A DNA stretch of 64,000 bases, from positions 813,292-877,291 of the forward strand of contig PUQB01000047.1 in assembly GCA_003024785.1 (NCBI GenBank), read 5' to 3'. Made by a program: the position numbers and the translations under genes. This document shows, piece after piece, positions 19,953-33,275 of this stretch. The notes beneath the pieces are model-generated. The model was not told the origin of the DNA. It saw only the letters and a program-made list of their open reading frames with translations, and did not search any database. The DNA is from Selaginella tamariscina (lineage: Eukaryota > Streptophyta > Lycopodiopsida > Selaginellales > Selaginellaceae). Numbering within the stretch: position 1 is the first letter of the stretch; every line of letters starts with the position of its first letter.

Positions 19953-21783
19953 TGTCATAGTTTTTACTATGACTCGACCCTTTACTTTGGACGTTGACTG
20001 TTGTTACCTACTGTACTATGTTGATGGACCCTAGATGTAGTAGGAAACAGGCCCGCTTAGTGCACTTGGGTATCTGGTGATGGTCCGGCCGGGTGTCATT
20101 AGGTATTTGCAGGAAACTCTAAGCGAAGCTAGAACTTACCTTCTAGAAACCCACCCCCAATTTTGACGTCCCGAATAGGCTGATTGGTCTTTGCAGATGA
20201 GTTCGGCGTGTTAAGTAGGGTTAGGAACACCCCTAGGGTTGACCTAACCCTAGGGTTGCCCTAACCCACGCCCTAAAACCCCACCCCCTTGGGTAGGGTT
20301 TAGGGGTAGGAGTAAGGGTGAGTTATAGGCTCATATTGCTAATTTATCTAAGGGGCTAGAATTCAGTGCCAGCCCACTACACAAATAGGAAAAGAGGGGG
20401 GGGGGGCTCCGTCACATAAATAAGGTAGAGTATACGTAGGAGAGCTCCTGGGTTCATGAATGAGTTCGTTGCTCTTCTGCCGGTGCAAGCTTCAGCTTGT
20501 GTCGTTAAGGTACAACCCTCTGTTGTGCCGCCCTAACTTCCAGATGCCAGGGGTACGTCCCACCTTCGGGGTAGCTTACCCTTAACGTTGGCGAATCCAT
20601 GCCTGGGAGGTCTTGTCGGAATGCACGTTCCAAGAGGCAGAGGTTGAGGCTTGTCTCCAGCCTCCTCCTCCACGTCAAGCTAGGTGTAGCACTCACGGCC
20701 AAGCAAGGCACATCCGTGTCCTTGTCCAACTGTGGGCGTGGGATCTTGTTTGACAGGTTCACGTTACCTGGTTCCTGAGGGTTCATTGAGGGGTTCTAGA
20801 GTTGGCATTTAGGAACCACGTTTGTGGTACTTGGTGCAACTCTTGAATCTAAGGGCTATGGCATGATAGCCCACATCGGAAGGCAGTGTCACATGGAGAT
20901 GTGACACTGGGCTAAACGTCACATGGTACAACGCCGAGGCACGCCCTTTGGGGTTATGTCATGGGCTTGTCGCCAAGGGGTTGGATACTCTAGCAAACAG
21001 GCATGCTTGTGCTTGCACTAGGGTGCTAAGCCTTGGGCATCCGCTCAAGGGAGGTTAGGTCTCATAACTAGGTGTGCTTTGGCACACTTGGCTAGGGGAG
21101 TGTTCTCCTTGGAATTCAAGGGTTGAACAACCTAAGCATGTTAGCAGAAGCCCTTTCGTGAGGCACTCGCAAGGTCATGTGCTTAGGGTTATCCCAAACC
21201 TAGCCTTAGGGAGTTTGCTTAGCAGAACACTCGTGTCCGCCTACGGCGCACACTCGTGTCCTCACTAAGTACTAGCCCTAGGTCTAGGGTATAACTTGGC
21301 CACTCAAACCCTTAGGGGTTAGTCGTGGTTCAGGGTACCCCTTGTCGCCCTAAAGGGGTTGTACTCCCGGATGAGGGTGATTCCTCAAGGGGTAAGTGAC
21401 GATGCCTTAGCTCTGTCGGGGTATGTGTGGAACACACGTCTCCTTGATGGGGGTTAGGGCATGAGCCTGTCTAGGTCTTCTAGGGCAAGACCCTAAGTCA
21501 ACTAGGGTTATCCCTCAAGGGTTTTGGGGTAGACACTCTAGGGAGACTTAGGCTAAACCCTAAGTCAACTAGGGTTATCCCTCAAGGGTTCTGGGGAGAC
21601 ATTCTAGGGAGACTTAGGCTAAACCCTAAGTCTCCTGTCCACTTGGGCATTAGAGTCTAACCCTAGGGGTCGTTGGGGTTGTTCTGGGAAACTTAGCGTT
21701 GCTCACACAGGGTGATGACGCCAAATGGCCACCTGGCAGCCACGTGTTGCCACGTGTTGGCCCTTTGGGTTAAAACTCTGACA
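19953..21783 (+). repeat. LARD-L left LTR
   Basis: It starts TGTCATAG and ends CTCTGACA, 1831 bp, and resembles the LTRs of D. The complement of 20505-20786 is open for 93 codons, which appears to be chance (see the rejected list). Confidence 0.88.
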
Positions 21784-24700
21784 ATTGGTATCGGAGCCTA
21801 TTCTCTACGGTCAGTAGGACTACCTAAAGTGTAGTGTATTTTAGGGTTTAGTTAGTTCTAAATTCTTGAAGTACTCTATCACTTTCGGCTAATGTCTGAA
21901 TTCTGCGTGGAGAGTTGGTCCTGAGATCTATAACTCTTCAGAGTACACCTACTTCATAAGTGGGTGTGGGTTATGGACTTAGAAGGTAGCACTTGGAAGT
22001 CAGCTTCCAAGTTGTATGCCAGGTTATTTTACCTTATGGTTGTCCAGGTTACTTTACCATTTACTTCCACAAGACAAGGCATGTTAGTTTGTTCTGGCTT
22101 ACAAACTAAGTCTTGTGAGATGGGCTTGTGATATCCTATTCTACACATTATTGAAAATTTTTCTTTTTCTTTAAGGTGTTTGAATTTGGGATAACACATG
22201 ATTTGAGAACAGACATGTCCATTGAGTTTTGGCTTAGGTCAAGATTCAATATCGTCCAACTAGTGTTCAAACGGGGAAAGACTTATGTTCAGAAGTGCAT
22301 CTTTGACTTCGGAGAAGGGGCATATTCAAACATAAGAATGAACACTACATTTTGACATAAAGTGTAAAATAAGCTCTTATTATAGTGCATGTTTCCGAGA
22401 GTGTAACTCTAGAAGCAGACTATGGTGATGAACTTATAATACAACGGAATGTCAATATTAACATATGATGAATATGTTAAGCAGTTGGTTCGAAGATCCA
22501 ATGTAATCAAAGTATTGTCCGATGGATAATACTTTGATGACGCTAGCTGCAAGTAACATTAGGTGAAATAGTTTACTAAGTTCAAGTCGTTTGATTTGAA
22601 CAAAGTACAACTTGAAACCTTAGTTGTTGTAAGCGCGCACTTTGTATTCAAGTTAGCTTAACTTGATTATGAAGTTATCTCATGTGGATCTAAGAATGGG
22701 ATAGAATAATATATTTGGCAGTAGACGGATTTAATGTTGCATCCCTATCAATGCAACTTTTGGGATAGATGGCATGATCTATCAGAAAGAGTAATGTTGG
22801 AAACATACGTTTACATTTTCAGTTTACTGAGTAATGAAGGACTTGCATAGTGAAGGCGTTCGGCGCACACTTGTGCATTTTCATTGTTAACTCTTTAATC
22901 TTGAAATCTGTAACGTTGTTTGCAATGTGGGGTAAGCTCTTGAACAAGGGTGATTCCTTGGTTAAGAAGAGCATGATTTGGGATTCTTCACTTGTTATTG
23001 ACTAAGTAAGGAAACTTGCTAAGTTTATAACTTATGTTGGTTCAAATGAGTCGAAGTTAGTCGGTATACATTTTGGAGGTTTAAGTGCATGTACCTCCTC
23101 AGAGAGTCGGTGTTCGATGAGAATTGAAGTTGATATTGATTTTCAATATCAATTTTATTTTAGAGTCGAATACGATTATTCAAAAGACGGTTTCTTGACT
23201 CTGCATCATGGTCGCAAATGTGGGCACTTAAAGAACAAATAAAGTATGTATCTTCAATCTTTCGAATATTGAAAAATAGAACTATTCTTGACTCAAGGTT
23301 TGATTGTATTCCTTGGGTTAGTTGTTAGTTCTATCTCAAGGTTTGATGGTGTTCCTTGAGTTGGTTCAATATTCTTGTAAGTATGATATTGTGTAGCGGA
23401 TTAGCTCAAGAAGATGGTGTCCCTTCTTGATGATTGTAGTTCAAGGTTCGTCCAATATCTTCGAGAATATGAGGTTTCCTATCACCTCATCTGTTGAGAT
23501 ATTTATATTCTAAACTTTGGCAGAATTTGTGACAATCTTTTCAAGATTGGTTATAAATGACTTGTCAAAGTATATATGATATCTCTTCAATATTGAGTTT
23601 GGAGCGCTCAATATCAAACTTGGTTATGATCACATGAGGTGGCCGTAATCATATAATATAAAGACTCAAGTGGATTTGAGTCTGACACTTTGGTAAGGCA
23701 CTACCTTAGTGTTATAACTTGAAACGTGTTTTCAAGTTAGTTGAGAAATGAGACATTTCTCAATACATTGCTTGAGGGGCAATGTGATACTTTCTGGATT
23801 GCTAGGTGTCTAGAGTGAATAATGTATCTTAGTTCAATGTACTGAACTAGATATTTTATTCATGTTTGGGGAGATCTATTGAATTATAAGGTATGACTAA
23901 AACATGAAGTTGATATAACACTTCAGTGTTATGATAACATTTATGTGGAGGTTGATATCTTACTAAATCAATTAGATGAACCAGACACTAGTTCATGATT
24001 CCTCTTAGTCTCTGAACAAAGTTCCTCGAAATACTGTCATAACATTATATTCCATCTCAAAATTGAAGTTCGGTTCATGTAAACTAAGACCATGTCTATA
24101 TTATAGTTGTAGCATTTTGATAAATTGATATGATTGTAAGTTTATATCCTAGTATAACAACTAGTTGATAAGCTTAGGATTTGAACGTTAAAACGATCAT
24201 TATCCATTCGAAGTATCAATATCGAAATTGCAATTTTTATAGAATAAGGATTAGTTTAAAAAGATGTTTATCAAAACACTAATTGCTCAATTAGTGAAAT
24301 GCTATACTTCGGTATAGTGTTGAGAAACATTTACGAAATCAAGTTTAAGAGTTGGAAATAAATATAATGTTACGGAGGCGTACAGTATTACGAGTTCAGA
24401 GACTCTTATCGTGGAAACTAAGTTTTAAAATTTGGTATTTTGAACTTAGTAGATAAGAGTTAGGAAGTATTGAACGGCATCTAGTATGATGTGCTCTTTG
24501 GGAATGAGTACAATGAGAGTGTTAATTAGAGTGTTATCTAAAGATTGATTGAGGCACTAGAGATGGGTTGAATTTCCTGGTTTCCACATTGGTTTGTAAG
24601 AAAGGTATGTTAGCTTATCTGGTCCCTGAACTGGTCGGTGTTATGAAAGAGTACAAAGTTGATTGTGAAAGACGAATGGTAGGCTATCACACTTGTCGTG

Positions 24701-25493
24701 ATTTGACTGAATTTGATTCCTATCGGGAATAAATTTATGTTAATAACACACCAAGTGGATGGCAGTTGTAGATTGGCAAGACCTTGTTGTATACATGTGT
24801 ACAGCCATGCGCCTCTGTGATCGCCTCTGGCCAGATTGACATGTTTACAAAGAACAGGGTTTTACGACTTGTACTCTTATATCGGAAAAGAGCTTGATTC
24901 CGATAAAAGTCTCATACTTAGTCTGGCGTAGCTATATACTAACGAGAGATAGGTATAGTAGCAGACCCTTATGAAAAGGGGTAATGAGAAACACCGAGGG
25001 ATGCAGAGATGTAAGCTATAATATCATAACATGTGGACCATTGGAAAATCAAAGAAATGCGAAGGTGCTTGTTGTGCGCTAGATGACAGGGTCGTCAACA
25101 GCGTTTAATATAAGGAATAAAGCAAGTCTTTATTTCTTATTAACCAAGGGGCCGGCAACAACACTAACTAGAGGCCTCCAATATAAATTCTAGTTAAGTA
25201 AAGAAATTAACCAGTGTTGTGTGCGTCGGGTGACAGACTTTGCAGACGTGCAAAAGGTCTCCAAGTGACTTCATGTCGCAGGTGGTGCCTCCGGCAGCTG
25301 GGTTTACGACTCAGTGAACGACGGTTCTGAAGTACTTGGTTTCGCGTAATGCAAGGGGGTAATAAAACTTATGTGAACTTTTGGCTGACTCCACATAGAG
25401 TGATATGTTAGTTTTGGTTAATTTTTTCTAACATTATCTAGTCTTGGAGTTGGACGTCAACGAGGACGTTGACATTTTCAAAGGCGGGGAGTG
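21784..25493 (+). other. LARD-L non-coding internal domain
   Basis: Its hairpin chain is equivalent to that of I, including the UUCG hairpin (24302-24317) and the block around 24790-24990, which is almost unchanged between copies. No credible protein-coding frame. Confidence 0.75.
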
Positions 25494-27252
25494 TGTCATA
25501 GTTTTTACTATGACTCCTCTTTACTTTGGACGTTGACTGTTGTTACCTACTGTACTATGTTGACAAGCCCTAGATGTAGTGAGAAACAGCCCGCTTAGTG
25601 CACTTAGGTGTTTAGGGGTAGTCCGGCCGGCTGTCCTTAGATATTCGAGAAACTCTAAGCGAAGGTAGCACTTACCTTCTAGAAAACTCTTACCTCGTTT
25701 TCCTGTCCCGGTTGGATTAATGGCTAGTTCCGGTGAGTTCGGCATGTCGGATATGCTTAGAAATACCCCCAGGTTTGACAGGTTAGGGTTTAGGGGTCGA
25801 TGGATAACTCACCAAGTATGTTCCCTCTGGGAATGAGATTTCAGTGCTAGCCCACTTATGTAAACAGGAAAACAGGGGGGGGGCCTCTGTCACATAAATA
25901 AGGTAGTATATAGGAGTGAGGGTTCCTGGGTTCATGACTGAGCTCGTTACTCTTCTCCCGGTGCAAGCTCTAGCTTGTGTCGTCAAGGCACAACCCTCTG
26001 TTGTGCCGCCCTAACTTCCAGATGCCAGGGGTACGTCCCACCTTCGGGGTAGCTTACCCTTAACGTTGGCGAATCCATGCCTGGGAGGTCTTGTCGGAAT
26101 GCACGTTCCAAGAGGCAGAGGTTGAGGCTTGTCTCCAGCCTCCTCCTCCACGTCAAGCTAGGTGTAGCACTCACAGCCAAGCAAGGCACATCCGTGTCCT
26201 TGTCCAACTGTGAGCGTGGGATCTTGTTTGACAGGTTCAGGTTCATGTTACTTGGTTCCTGAGGGTTCATTGAGGGGTTCTAGAGTTGGCATTTAGGAGC
26301 CACGTTTGTGGCACTTGGTGCAACTCTTGAATCTAAGGGCTATGGCATGATAGCCCACGTCGGGAAGGCAGTGTCACATGGAGATGTGACACTGGGCTAA
26401 ACGTCACATGGTACAACGCCTAGGCACGCCCTTTGGGGTTATGTCATGGGCTTGTCGCCAAGGGGTTGGATACTTTAGCAAACAGACATGCTTGTGCTTG
26501 CACTAGGGTGCTAAGCCTTGGGCATCCGCTCAAGGGAGGTTAGGTCTCATAACTAGGTGTGCTTTGGCACACTTGGCTAGGGGAGTGTTCTCCTTGGAAT
26601 TCAAGGGTTGAACAACCTAAACATGTTAGCAGGAGCCCTTTCGTGAGGCACTCGCAAGGTCATGTGCTTAGGGTTATCCCAAACCTAGCCTTAGGGAGTT
26701 TGCTTAGCAGAACACTCGTGTCCGCCTACGGCGCACACTCGTGTCCTCACTAAGTACTAGCCCTAGGTCTAGGGTATAACTTGGCCACTCAAACCCTTAG
26801 GGGTTCGTGGTTCAGGGTACCCCTTGTCGCCCTAAAGGGGTTGTACTCCCGGATGAGGGTGATTCCTCAAGGGGTAAGTGACAATGCCTTAGCTCTGACG
26901 CGGGGTCTTGTGAAGACCTGACAGGCATGCCTAACATAAGGAGACTGTGTCACAAACCCTAAGTCAACTAGGGTTATCCCTCAAGGGTTTTGGGGGTAGA
27001 CACTCTAGGGAGACTTAGGCTAAACCCTAAGTCAACTAGGGTTATCCCTCAAGGGTTCTGGGGGCAGACATTCTAGGGAGACTTAGGCTAAACCCTAAGT
27101 CTCTTGTCCACTTGGGCATTAGAGTCTAACCCTAGGGGTCGTTGGGGTTGTTCTGGGAAACTTAGCGTTGCTCACACAGGGTGATGACGCCAAATGGCCA
27201 CATGGCAGCCACGTGTTGCCACGTGTTGGCCCTTTGGGTTAAAACTCTGACA
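25494..27252 (+). repeat. LARD-L right LTR
   Basis: Subtype of I and M. The segment 26898-26952 replaces the usual sequence around GTGTGGAACACAC with an unrelated stretch, then normal LTR sequence resumes at the 68-bp units. Confidence 0.85.
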
Positions 27253-27269
27253 GTCTTTTTGCCTAATTG

Positions 27270-28979
27270 TGTCATAGTTTTTACTATGACTGAACCCTTT
27301 ACTTTGGACGTTGACTGTTGTTACCTACTGTACTATGTTGATAAGCCCTAGGTTGAAGAAACAGGCTCGCTTAGTGCACTTGGATATCTAGTGATGGTCC
27401 GGCCGGGTGTCATTAGGTATTTGCAAGAAACTCTGGGCGAAGCTAGCACTTCCATTTAGAAAACTCTTACCTTGGTTTTCCATGTCCCGGTTGGATTAAT
27501 GGCTAGTTTCGGTGAGTTTGGCATGTCGGATATGCTTAGAAATACCCCCAGGTTTGACAGGTTAGGGTTTAGGGTCGATGGATAACTCACCAAGTATGTT
27601 CCCTCTGGGAATGAGATTTCAGTGCTAGCCCACTTATGTAAACAGGAAAACAGGGGGGGGGGCCTCTGTCACATAAATAAGGTAGTATATAGGAGTGAGG
27701 GTTCCTGGGTTCATGACTGAGCTCGTTACTCTTCTCCTGGTGCAAGCTCTAGCTTGTGTCGTCAAGGCACAACCCTCTATTGTGCCGCCCTAACTTCCAG
27801 ATGCCAGGGGTACGTCCCACCTTCGGGGTAACTTACCCTTAACGTTGGCGAATCCATGCCTGGGAGGTCTTGTCGGAATGCACGTTCCAAGAGGCAAAGG
27901 TTGAGGCTTGTCTCCAACCTCCTCCTCCATGTCAAGCTAGGTGTAGCACTCACGGCCAAGCAAGGCACATCCATGTCCTTGTCCAACTGTGAGCGTGGGA
28001 TCTTGTTTGACAAGTTCATGTTACTTGGTTCTTGAGGGTTCATTGAGGGGTTCTAGAGTTGGCATTTAGGAGCCACATTTGTGGCACTTGGTGCAACTCT
28101 TAAATCTAAGGGCTATGGCATGATAGCCCACATCAGGGAAGGCATTGTCACATGGAGATGTGACACTGGGCTAAACGTCACATGGTACAACGCCTGAGGC
28201 ACGCCCTTTGGGGCTATGTCATGGGCTTGTCACTAAGGGGTTGGATACTCTAGCAAACAGACATGCTTGTGCTTGCGCTAGGGTGCTAAGCCTTGGGCAT
28301 CCGCTCAAGGGAGGTTAGGTCTCGTAACTAGGTGTGCTTTGGCACACTTGGCTAGGGGAGTGTTCTCCTTGGAATCCAGGGGTTGAACAACCTAAGCTCA
28401 TTAGCAGAAGCCCTTTTGTAAGGCACTCGCAAGGTCATGTGCTTAGGATTATCCCAAACCTAGCCTTAGGGAGTTTGCTTAGCAGAACACTCGTGTTCGC
28501 CTACGGCGCACACTCGTGTCCTCACTAAGTACTAGCCCTAGGTCTAGGGTATGACTTGGCCACTCAAACCCTTAGGGGTTAGTCGTGGTTCAGGTACCCC
28601 TTGTCGCCCTAAAGGGGTTGTACTCCCGGATGAGGGTGATTCCTCAAGGGGTAAGTGACGATGCCTTAGCTCTGTCTAGGGGTATGTGTGGAACACACGT
28701 CTCCTTGATGAGGGTTAGGGCATGAGCCTGTCTAGGTCTTCTAGGGCAAGACCCTAAGTCAACTAGGGTTATCCCTCAAGGGTTTTGGGGGCAGACACTC
28801 TAGGGAGACTTAGGCTAAACCCTAAGTCTCTTGTCCACTTGGGCATTAGAGTCTAACCTTAGGGGTCGTTGGGGTTGTTATGGGAAACTTAGCGTTGCTC
28901 ACACAGGGTGATGACGCCGAATGGCCACCTGGCAGCCATGTGTTGCCACGTGTTGGCCCTTTGGGTTAAAACTCTGACA
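27270..28979 (+). mobile_element. Solo LTR M
   Basis: 1710 bp, from TGTCATAG to CTCTGACA, flanked by a perfect 5-bp duplication AATTG (27265-27269 and 28980-28984) inside the 3' end of LTR K. There is no internal domain, so it is a solo LTR from recombination of a former full element. Same subtype as I. Confidence 0.9.
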
Positions 28980-29368
28980 AATTGGGCTCCTGAGTCAGAC
29001 TCTTAGGGTTATTTTGAAAGACTTAGAGTTGCTCACACAGGGTGATGATGCCGAATGGCCACTTGGCAGCCACGTGTTGCCAGGTGTTGACCCTTTAGGT
29101 TAAAACTCTGACATTAGGGCATGAGCCTGTCTAGGTCTACTGGGATAGGATCCTAAAGTCTAATTGGGATATGCTTTAAGGTTCAAGGGATGGTCATTCT
29201 AGGGGACTTAGGTTAGGACTCTAAGTCTTTTGTTTAACTAGGCATATGAGTTAAACTCTTGAGGTCATCTTGGAAGACTTAGCGTTTCTCACACGGGGAA
29301 TTGATGCCGGAAGACCACTTGGCAGCCACGTGTTACCACGTGTTAGCCTCCGGGTTAAAACTCTGATA

Positions 29369-31169
29369 GAAAATGTTGAAAACATACGTTTACACTTTTC
29401 AGTTTATTGAGTAATGAAGGACTTGCATAGTGAAGGTGTTCAACACACACTTGTGCATTTTTATTATTAACTCTTTAAGCTTGAAATTTGTAACATTGTT
29501 TGTAATGTGGGGATAAGCTCTTGAACAAGGGTGATTCCTTGCTTAAGAAGAGCATGATTTGGGATTCTCCACTTTACTTATTGACTAAGTAAGGAAACTT
29601 GCTAAGTTTGATAAGTTATGTTTGTGGTGTCAAATGAGCCGGAAGCTAGTTGGATATACATTTTGGAGGTTTAAGTGTATGTACCTCCTCAAGAGAGCTG
29701 GTATTTAGTGAGAATTAAAAGTTGGTATTGGGTTTCAATATTGATTTCATTTTAGAGTCGAATACGGCTATTAAAAAAAAAAAAAAATCGATTTCTTGAC
29801 TTGGTATCATGGTCGCAAATATGGGCACTTGAAGAACATATGAAGTATGTATCTTCAGTCCTCTAGATTATTGAAAAGTGAGACTTTGTTTAACTCAAAG
29901 CTTGATGGTGTTCCTTAAGTTCAGTTTAATGTCCATGTAAGTGTAAAGTAGAGTTGCTAAATTAGCTCAAGAAGTTGGTATCCCTTTTTGATGATTATGA
30001 TACAATGTTCCAAGCATACGGTCCAAAATCCGATTCAAGAATATAAGGTTTCCTATCACCTCATCTGTAAAGATATTTATATTCTACACTTTCGAAGTAT
30101 TTGTAACAATCTTTGTAAGATTGGTTATAAATGACTTGGCAAAGGATGAAATAATATTTTGAATATTAAGTTTGGAGCTCTCAATATTGAGACTTGGTTA
30201 TGATCACATGAGGTGGCCATAAAATGAAATATAAAGACTCAAACGAATCTGAGTTCGACACTTTGGTAAGGCAGTACCTTAGTGTAGTAACTTAAAATGT
30301 ATTTTCAAATTAGTTGAGAAATGAGGCGTTTCTTAATACATTGCTTGAGGAGTAATGTGGTACTTTGTGGATGGCTAGGTGTCTAAAATGAATAGTGTAT
30401 CTTAATTCGACATACTGAACTAGATATCTTATTCATGTTTGGGGAGATTTGCTGAATTAAGAGATATGACTGAAACATGAAGTTAGTGTGGTGCTTCAAT
30501 GTCATGATAACATTAATGTAGAAGATAATATCATATTAAATTAGTTAGATGAACCAAGCACTAATTCATAATTCCTCTTAGTCTCTAAACAATTCCTCGG
30601 AATACTGTTGTAACAATATCATGTTCATCTCAAAGCTGATGTTTGGTTCATATCAACTAAGTCCAAAGTCCATATTACAATTCTTGCATTTCAATAAAAT
30701 GATATGTTGTAAAGTCATATCTGCTAATGTAAAACTAGTAGAAAAACTAGAGATTTGAATGTTAAAACATTATTAATTCAAAGGTATCAATATCAAAATT
30801 GCAACTGTTTATGGAATAAGGATTAATTTAAAAAGATGTTTATCAAAAACACTAATTGCTCAAGTTAGTGGAAATGCTATACTTCGGTATAGTGTTGAGA
30901 AACATTTACATAATCAATTTGAGAATTGAAATAAATATAATGTTACGAAATTGTGCAGTATTAAGAGTTCAGGGAGACTCTTATCATGGAAACTAAGTTT
31001 TGAAATTTGGTATTTTGAACTTAGTGAAATAGGGAGTTAGGAATCATGAAATGGCATCTAGTATGTTGTGCTCTTTGGAGAATGAGTACAATGAAAGTGT
31101 CAGTTAAGACACGTGCTATTTAAAGATCGCCAATTGAGGCATTAGAGATGGGTTGAATTTCCTAGTTTC
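29369..31169 (+). mobile_element. LARD-A, segment 2 of 3 (internal domain)
   Basis: Continues the internal domain of A after H, from the GAAAATGTTG junction to GTTTC at 31165-31169, where element B inserted. It is homologous to the middle of the internal domains of I, J and L but visibly older, with several stems weakened. The UUCG hairpin is intact at 30877-30892. It holds a run of about 15 A near 29775. Confidence 0.8.
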
Positions 31170-31530
31170 TGTCAAGCCACGATCCAAGAATTAGGAACCA
31201 CGAACAAAACAAGAGCAGGAGGCAAGGAGCAAAACAAGACAAGACAAAAGATTGATCGTAGAAAGACTGGTGTTGATAGTAACTGATTGTACAACAATTA
31301 GGTCGGAGCTTTTATGCTCACAACTCCAAGCTAATCTGGTCATGAGTCTAATCTAGTCATGAACTAAAAATAGTGACCCTTATCCTCTAGGCATATCCTG
31401 TAGCATATTCTATAGGCATATCTGTAGGAATATCCTGTAGGTATATCTTGTAGGAATATCCTGTAGGAATATCTAGTAGATATATCCAATATCCTATAAC
31501 CCGTATCCTGTATCCTGTATCCGGAATCCA
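31170..31530 (-). repeat. Element B 3' LTR
   Basis: It starts TGTCAAGCCACGATCC on the given strand, matching the reverse complement of the end of the LTR of G. It holds the degenerate 13-bp repeat TATAGG-ATAT-CC at about 31390-31495. The inner boundary is approximate. Confidence 0.7.
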
Positions 31531-31544
31531 GTTCCACGAGTCTT

Positions 31545-31999
31545 GGGACCTAGTTTAGCAGGATAACACCAATGGAAAGCAGCAACTTTGGAAAAAGTAT
31601 GGAGTAAGTTGGATGCAGGTTCCAAGTGCGATCGGTAGGCAAATAACCTTTCCAATTCACCAAGTATTGAAGTTAGCAGCGATGAAGACAAAAATCAAGA
31701 ATGGCTGCAACTTCGTACTCATGTTCACCGTCAATGACCACAGAAGGGGGAGGAGAAGAAGCACAACTAGGAAGAGAAGAAGCACGACCATGAAGAGAAG
31801 AAGGATGATATGGCTCCAACAAAGAGGTGTGAAACACAGGATGAAGTTTCACCATAGATGGTAACTCTAGTAGTATCTGTATAATTTATTTATTATCTAT
31901 CTCTCGGACACACCCGCACACTCCTGTATATACATATACATATACATAAATATACATATACATATATTGACTTCAGTCGCAATCCTGTAAGGGCCAATC
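31545..31999 (-). pseudogene. Element B: end of pol with chromodomain (fossil)
   Basis: Read on the minus strand, [15 protein letters not shown] (about 31855-31810) and [13 protein letters not shown] (about 31720-31685) are the typical integrase tail and the start of a chromodomain of plant Ty3/gypsy chromoviruses. It is separated from the integrase by the nested element C. A TATACA/CATATA microsatellite lies at 31927-31968. Broken. Confidence 0.75.
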
Positions 32000-32974
32000 T
32001 GTCATAGTTTTTATTATGACTCGACCTTTACTTTGGGGTTTGATTGTTGTTACTTACCGAGTTGTGTGACGAACCCTAGTTGTAGTGAGAAATAGCCTCG
32101 CTTAATGCACTTAGGTGTTAAGGGTAGTTTGACTGGCTGTCACTAGTACCTCGAGAAACTCTAGGCGAAGGTAGTACTTACCCTTTAAAAAACTCTCCCC
32201 TAGTTTGACGTTACAAAGATAGGTTTTCTATTAAATATAGCTTGTCAAAAAGGGTTAGGGACACCCCTAGGGTTGACCTAACCCTAGGGTTGCCCTAACC
32301 CCACGCCCTAATACCCCCCCTAGGGGTTAAGTTTAGGGTTAGGTTAGGACAATCATTTTCTCTAAGGGCTGGCATTTCTGTGCCGGCCCACTTTCTCACT
32401 TAAGTAAATAGGGGGGGGGGGGGTTCGTCACATAAATAAGGTAGAGTATATGTAGTGAAGCTTTCTGGGTTCAAAAGAGAGCTCGTTAACCTCCTACCAG
32501 TGCAAGCTAAGCTTGTGTCATCAAGGTGCAACCCTCCGTTGTGCCGCCCAAACTTCTACATGACAGGGTACAACCCACCCAAGGGTTAGACTACCCTTAT
32601 CGTTGGCAGGATCTTGCCTTTGAGATAGGGCATGTCACTTCAAAGGAGTTAGTCAAATTCCTTGGTTCAAAACCTGCTCGCAAGCTCAAAGGCATTGCTT
32701 GAGTTCACGTTCCGCAAAACTAGTGGTTGAGGCCTTGCTCCGGCCGCTTCAACCACTCCAAGCTAGGAACGACACCTAAAGCTCGGCTAGTCAATGTATC
32801 CTGATTCACAAGGTGAGTCTCGTTCATGGACTTAGTCAGCTAGGGGTTTGAGTTCCTAGGGCTTGGGTTCCTAATATGGGTTATTTTACCAGATTCTATG
32901 GGGTTTCTAGAGAGGGGATTTCAGGGTTGGCACCTAGCAAGCCGCCTTTGTGGCATCAGGTAAAAACTTTAACA
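32000..32974 (+). repeat. Element C 5' LTR
   Basis: 975 bp, about half the LARD LTR length. The first ~700 bp follow the LARD LTR word for word in places (TTTTTATTATGACTCGACC, CACCCCTAGGGTTGACC, CACATAAATAAGG), and its 3' part is different. A G-run and TATA-like box lie at 32411-32452. Confidence 0.88.
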
Positions 32975-33275
32975 ATTGGTATTGGAGCAAGTTCTCTGCG
33001 GTCAGTAGGACTGCCTTAAGTCGTAGGGTGTTTCAATGTTTAGATAACTCTAAATTCTTTGTTTGTATTTTGCGCAAAGAATTTGATCCTATGAGTTGTC
33101 AAACTTTGAAGAACACTTGCTCAGTGAGTCGGCGTGAGATTCTAGGTATCTCTGAAAGTCTTATGCTGGTTCAAGCTGATGTGTGTGGGTGTACAACCTG
33201 TGCAGGGTGTTTCCAATTTCACATTGGGAATATTCTAAGCATATTCTTTGAGTGTTGACACTAGGGTTCAATACG

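Larger units (their letters stand above)
19953..27252 (+). mobile_element. LARD-L: full-length non-coding element with mismatched LTRs
   Basis: LTRs lie at 19953-21783 and 25494-27252, and the internal domain at 21784-25493. The primer-binding site is at 21784 and the polypurine tract ends at 25493. The left LTR is of the subtype with AACACCCCTAGGGTTGACC. The right LTR is of the subtype with AATACCCCCAGG and carries a unique patch at 26898-26952. The left flank (TTCGG) and right flank (GTCTT) do not match, unlike those of I, J, M and D. LTRs of one insertion start out identical, so L is best read as a recombinant of two elements that had entered LTR K. Confidence 0.85.
19339..29113 (+). mobile_element. 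LTR remnant K, interrupted by L and M
   Basis: K is seen as the first ~614 bp of an LTR (19339-19952) and the last ~150 bp (27253-27269 plus 28985-29113), ending CTCTGACA. It lies in solo LTR H with target TTAAG on the left and TTAGG on the right (one mismatch). The pieces are too little for a whole LTR, and the middle third is not represented. No internal domain is seen, so K was probably a solo LTR before L and M entered. Confidence 0.75.
3498..29368 (+). mobile_element. Solo LTR H of the LARD family, split into four pieces by nested insertions
   Basis: H starts TGTCATAG at 3498 and ends CTCTGATA at 29368, and is flanked by the 5-bp duplication GAAAA. Its own sequence is 3498-3754, 10963-12160, 19323-19338 and 29119-29368, about 1.7 kb in total, which is one LTR length with no internal domain. 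H is therefore a solo LTR left by recombination between the two LTRs of a former element in LARD-A. It then served as target for element I (duplication TAGGA), element J (CATCT) and LTR K (TTAAG/TTAGG). Confidence 0.85.

Noticed and set aside
20505-20786. 93-codon frame antisense to the LTR, recurring at 25983-26270, 27777-28043 and 45710-45991, and a sense frame of 64 codons (21074-21268 and equivalents)
   Set aside because: The frames recur only because the LTR copies are nearly identical. They are broken in other LTRs of the same family (4244-4441, 9682-9906), match no protein I know and have no start context. No sign of selection on protein sequence.
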